A model generated the notes under the pieces. That model was not told where the DNA came from, did not search any database, and was given only the letters and a program-made list of their open reading frames with translations. A stretch of 64,000 nucleotides of DNA from assembly GCA_905183005.1 (NCBI GenBank), contig CAJJDO010000112.1, positions 309,636 to 373,635 on the forward strand, read 5' to 3'. The stretch comes from Paramecium pentaurelia (Eukaryota; Ciliophora; Oligohymenophorea; Peniculida; Parameciidae). Numbering within the stretch: the first letter of the stretch is position 1; the number at the start of each line of letters is the position of its first letter. This document shows, one piece after another, positions 63,631 through 64,000 of this stretch. The translations under genes and the position numbers were made by a program.

Positions 63631-64000
63631 TCAGCTAAAACCTAAAGTTGTAACTAATATCAAATTTTTCTCCACAACAATTTTTAGATTTTAATTAATT
63701 AATTTTTACCCATCCATTCCATTTCGTATTTTACACATTCCTTTGATGCCTTTTATTTCTTTAGATCCCCCAATACAAGGCATTCTCACTTAATAGATAT
63801 ATCGGTCTTAATTATGTGTTTAAAAATTAGTATAGGTTTAATAAATTGATAAGTCATGGTCAAATTAGTTGTAAGCAAATAAGTTTTTCTTTAACTTCAG
63901 AACTTATTGCTGGAAATCTAATTCTTATGATAGCTTACTTTAAAATCATTATTTTCTAATAATCAATTTATCAACTTTATTGGGCTGTTCAGAATTAAAA
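63631..64000 (-). CDS. 3' part of a minus-strand gene of unknown function, continuing beyond the window
   Basis: A minus-strand frame ends at a TGA at 63631-63633 and reads back towards the window edge: LDFQQQVLKLKKNLFAYNQF, DHDLSIYQTYTNFQTHNQDR, then VRMPCIGGSKEIKGIKGMC and LINQNLKIVVEKNLILVTTL. A possible intron of about 29 nt at roughly 63915-63943 links it to further sequence near 64000. The fragment mixes polar and beta-forming stretches with two Cys residues. I do not recognise the family, and the 5' part is missing. Confidence 0.5.

Noticed and set aside
1..64000. Telomeric repeats (C4A2/C3A3), tRNA genes, rRNA, CRISPR arrays, insertion sequences
   Set aside because: Looked for along both strands; no telomeric runs, no cloverleaf-like box A/B pairs, and no spaced direct repeats or transposase motifs were recognised.
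1..64000. Bacterial or organellar origin suggested by the histidine kinases
   Set aside because: Spliceosomal introns, APC11, SMEK, HSF and Gln-coding TAA/TAG show nuclear eukaryotic DNA; hybrid kinases are known in ciliates.

Overview
The window reads as a stretch of ciliate nuclear DNA, most likely macronuclear and from Paramecium or a close oligohymenophorean relative. It is extremely AT-rich. Long proteins of clear family only appear if TAA and TAG are read as glutamine and TGA is the only stop. Coding frames are joined by very short introns, nearly all 18-31 nt, that begin GT(A) and end AG. With these two rules most genes close exactly in frame from ATG to TGA. No rRNA, tRNA, CRISPR, telomeric repeat or transposon was recognised.

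Layout. 0.75-1.65 kb: heat-shock transcription factor (-). 2.6-12.0 kb: three hybrid histidine kinases (+,-,-), each with N-terminal membrane segments, an H-box kinase and a C-terminal receiver. 12.3-14.4 kb: an unknown 223-aa protein converging on an ecto-apyrase. 14.4-21.2 kb: a run of minus-strand genes, namely a Gln-rich coiled-coil protein, an Atg1/ULK-like kinase and a protein phosphatase 4 regulatory subunit 3 (SMEK/PSY2). 21.6-26.4 kb: two unknown proteins and a degenerate trimethylguanosine-synthase-like protein. 26.4-34.6 kb: one 8.2-kb gene for a protein of about 2,734 aa in which an N-terminal pseudokinase is joined to a long series of EF-hands, a Gln/Asn/Pro/Tyr-rich linker and a novel C-terminal region. 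34.7-36.6 kb: APC11 and an AGC kinase with an acylation-type N-terminus, divergent by 25 bp from a TPR protein (36.7-38.4 kb). 40.1-41.8 kb: a PH-domain protein kinase. 42.7-48.2 kb: a large multi-pass membrane protein of the ciliate TmcB/PAS-like type. 48.8-59.0 kb: a giant minus-strand surface protein (laminin-G-like N-terminus, Cys-rich repeats, beta-helix-like region, multi-pass C-terminus), followed by a truncated relative of its membrane end. 59.5-61.1 kb: an unresolved membrane protein. 61.4-62.7 kb: a secreted H-type-lectin-like protein. 63.6 kb to the end: the 3' part of another minus-strand gene.

Most products concern sensing and signalling: two-component kinases, Ca2+ binding, protein kinases and phosphatase, surface receptors and a stress regulator. 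I see no operon logic; neighbours are unrelated, tightly packed single genes, as is usual for Paramecium. Convergent pairs are often only 14-70 bp apart, whereas a few 0.6-1.7 kb stretches (1.65-2.65, 23.8-24.8, 38.4-40.1, 41.8-42.7 kb) show no convincing gene. All calls come from manual translation; no database search was possible.
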